Below are positions 6,055 to 6,975 of a DNA stretch of 6,975 nt, one piece after another (positions within the stretch are counted from its first letter, which is position 1; each line of letters starts with the position of its first letter). The DNA is from Cellvibrionales bacterium UBA5860 (lineage in GTDB: Bacteria; Pseudomonadota; Gammaproteobacteria; Pseudomonadales; Porticoccaceae), in assembly GCA_002431545.1 (NCBI GenBank), contig DJFY01000042.1, positions 9,540 through 16,514 on the forward strand. Reading direction: 5' to 3'. The notes under the pieces are model-generated. The model saw only the letters and a list, made by a program, of their open reading frames with translations, was not told the origin of the DNA and searched no databases. The translations under genes and the position numbers were made by a program.

Positions 6055-6975
6055 TTGTCTAAAAAAATCATCATCGCGACGCTCGTTATCGCCGCGGTTG
6101 CCGCCTATTTCGTGCTGGATCTAGAGCGTTTTGTCGGCGTGGAACTGTTGCAACAGTTTTTTCGTGAACAACCTTTCACGGCAGCAGTGGTTTATTTCAT
6201 TGCATATGTGCTGACGACCGCACTCTCGTTACCGATTGCTACTGTTCTTACCCTTGCAGGTGGCGCGGTATTTGGTCTAGGTGTTGGCCTGGTTCTGGTG
6301 TCATTGGCCAGCACTTGCGGCGCGACACTGGCTTTTCTCGTCTCCCGCACCCTGTTGCGGGATTGGATTCAGGATCGCTTTGCGGTGCGCCTCACGGCTA
6401 TCAATCGCGGTGTAGAGAAAGACGGCGCGTTTTACTTGTTCTCCCTGAGGTTGATTCCCGTATTCCCCTTTTGGCTAATTAATCTCGCCATGGGACTGAC
6501 GCCGTTGCGGATCGGCACCTATATCTGGGTCAGCCTGCTCGGAATGCTGCCGGCCACGGTTGTTTATGTGAACGCCGGTGCCGAGCTGGCTGCCGTCGAG
6601 GCGCTTAGTGTCTCCGGCATTCTGACGCCGGGACTGATGTTTTCTTTTACTTTGTTGGCCTTGTTGCCGTATTTCGCGCGTCGACTGGTCGAGGCCGTCA
6701 AGCGCTGGCGAGTCTACCGGCCGTTCGTAAAACCGGCCCGCTTTGATACCAACCTGTTGGTCATTGGCGGTGGTAGCGGTGGCCTGGTTGCCGCCCTGAT
6801 CGCGGCTGCCGTCAGGGCGCGCGTTACTCTGGTGGAAAAAAACAAAATGGGAGGCGATTGCCTGAACACTGGTTGTGTCCCCAGCAAGGCTCTAATTCGA
6901 GCGGCGCGAGCGGTTGCCGATATTCGCCGGGCGAGTGATCTGGGCATCGAAGTGGCCGCGCCGCGCGTGCAGTTT
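6055..6975 (+). CDS. TVP38/TMEM64 (DedA-like) membrane domain fused to FAD-dependent pyridine nucleotide-disulfide oxidoreductase, 3' end outside window
   Basis: The first 307 codons are open to the window end. A hydrophobic segment (about 5-21) is followed by a TVP38/SNARE-associated domain (about 43-210). It shows AGGAVFG (68-74), further membrane segments near 75-98, 152-172 and 186-208, and the family's hydrophobic Arg/Pro core SLRLIPVFPFWLINLAMG (130-147; R132, P135, N143, G147). A basic linker (about 209-230) leads to an FAD-binding Rossmann fold: GGGSGG at 238-243, an acidic strand end at E261, then the redox disulfide in GGDCLNTGCVPSK (C269, C274), as in dihydrolipoamide dehydrogenase and mercuric reductase. 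The NADH site and C-terminal His-Glu pair would lie beyond the window. Fusions of this kind occur in other gammaproteobacteria, often annotated as mercuric reductase-like, but the function is not established. The start is TTG at 6055 (MSKKII); an in-frame TGA at 6049-6051 excludes anything earlier except ATT. Confidence 0.88.
   Translation, partial: MSKKIIIATLVIAAVAAYFVLDLERFVGVELLQQFFREQPFTAAVVYFIAYVLTTALSLPIATVLTLAGGAVFGLGVGLVLVSLASTCGATLAFLVSRTLLRDWIQDRFAVRLTAINRGVEKDGAFYLFSLRLIPVFPFWLINLAMGLTPLRIGTYIWVSLLGMLPATVVYVNAGAELAAVEALSVSGILTPGLMFSFTLLALLPYFARRLVEAVKRWRVYRPFVKPARFDTNLLVIGGGSGGLVAALIAAAVRARVTLVEKNKMGGDCLNTGCVPSKALIRAARAVADIRRASDLGIEVAAPRVQF

Noticed and set aside
6714..6947. 77-residue minus-strand frame in the fusion gene
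   Set aside because: It is antisense to the FAD-binding domain with its clear GGGSGG and CxxxxC motifs; a high-GC shadow.

Overview
The window looks like chromosomal housekeeping sequence from a gammaproteobacterium. Rho, thioredoxin, exopolyphosphatase and polyphosphate kinase all resemble gammaproteobacterial proteins. The order rho-trxA-ppx-ppk1, with ppx and ppk1 meeting tail to tail, is the order I recall from Pseudomonas. The flanking genes differ from Pseudomonas: an SCP-x-type thiolase end lies beyond rho, and a membrane/flavoprotein fusion sits head to head with ppk1. This would fit a marine relative such as the Cellvibrionales/Halieaceae, but that placement is a guess. No mobile element, tRNA, rRNA or CRISPR array was seen.

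Layout. Positions 1-138 (+) hold the last 45 codons of a thiolase. A bidirectional intrinsic terminator (244-270) separates it from convergent rho (306-1565, -). A 262-base gap between rho and trxA contains a hairpin after trxA, a good sigma70-type promoter for rho whose -35 box lies inside that hairpin, and a roughly 190-base C-rich rho leader with a hairpin framed by a direct repeat. trxA (1828-2157, -) and ppx (2204-3784, +) diverge from a 46-base gap. ppx and ppk1 (3788-5899, -) converge with 3 bases between their stop codons. A 155-base divergent region holds three 11-base direct-repeat units that read as a Pho box facing ppk1. From 6055 (+) to the window end runs the first 307 codons of a TVP38/TMEM64-type membrane domain fused to a pyridine nucleotide-disulfide oxidoreductase.

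How they fit together. Ppk1 makes polyphosphate from ATP and Ppx degrades it, so 2204-5899 is a polyphosphate synthesis/turnover module. The apparent Pho box would tie synthesis to phosphate starvation. Rho and thioredoxin are general transcription-termination and redox genes. The fusion protein combines a membrane module with a redox-active disulfide flavoprotein, and its physiological role is not settled.

Most worth a second look: (1) the Ppk1 residue matching the ATP-contacting Asn45 of E. coli is Ile, while every other catalytic residue I could align is kept; (2) the three-unit Pho-box-like array; (3) the membrane/flavoprotein fusion and its odd translation start; (4) the compact rho promoter/leader. 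Nothing here clearly amounts to a wholly new system.
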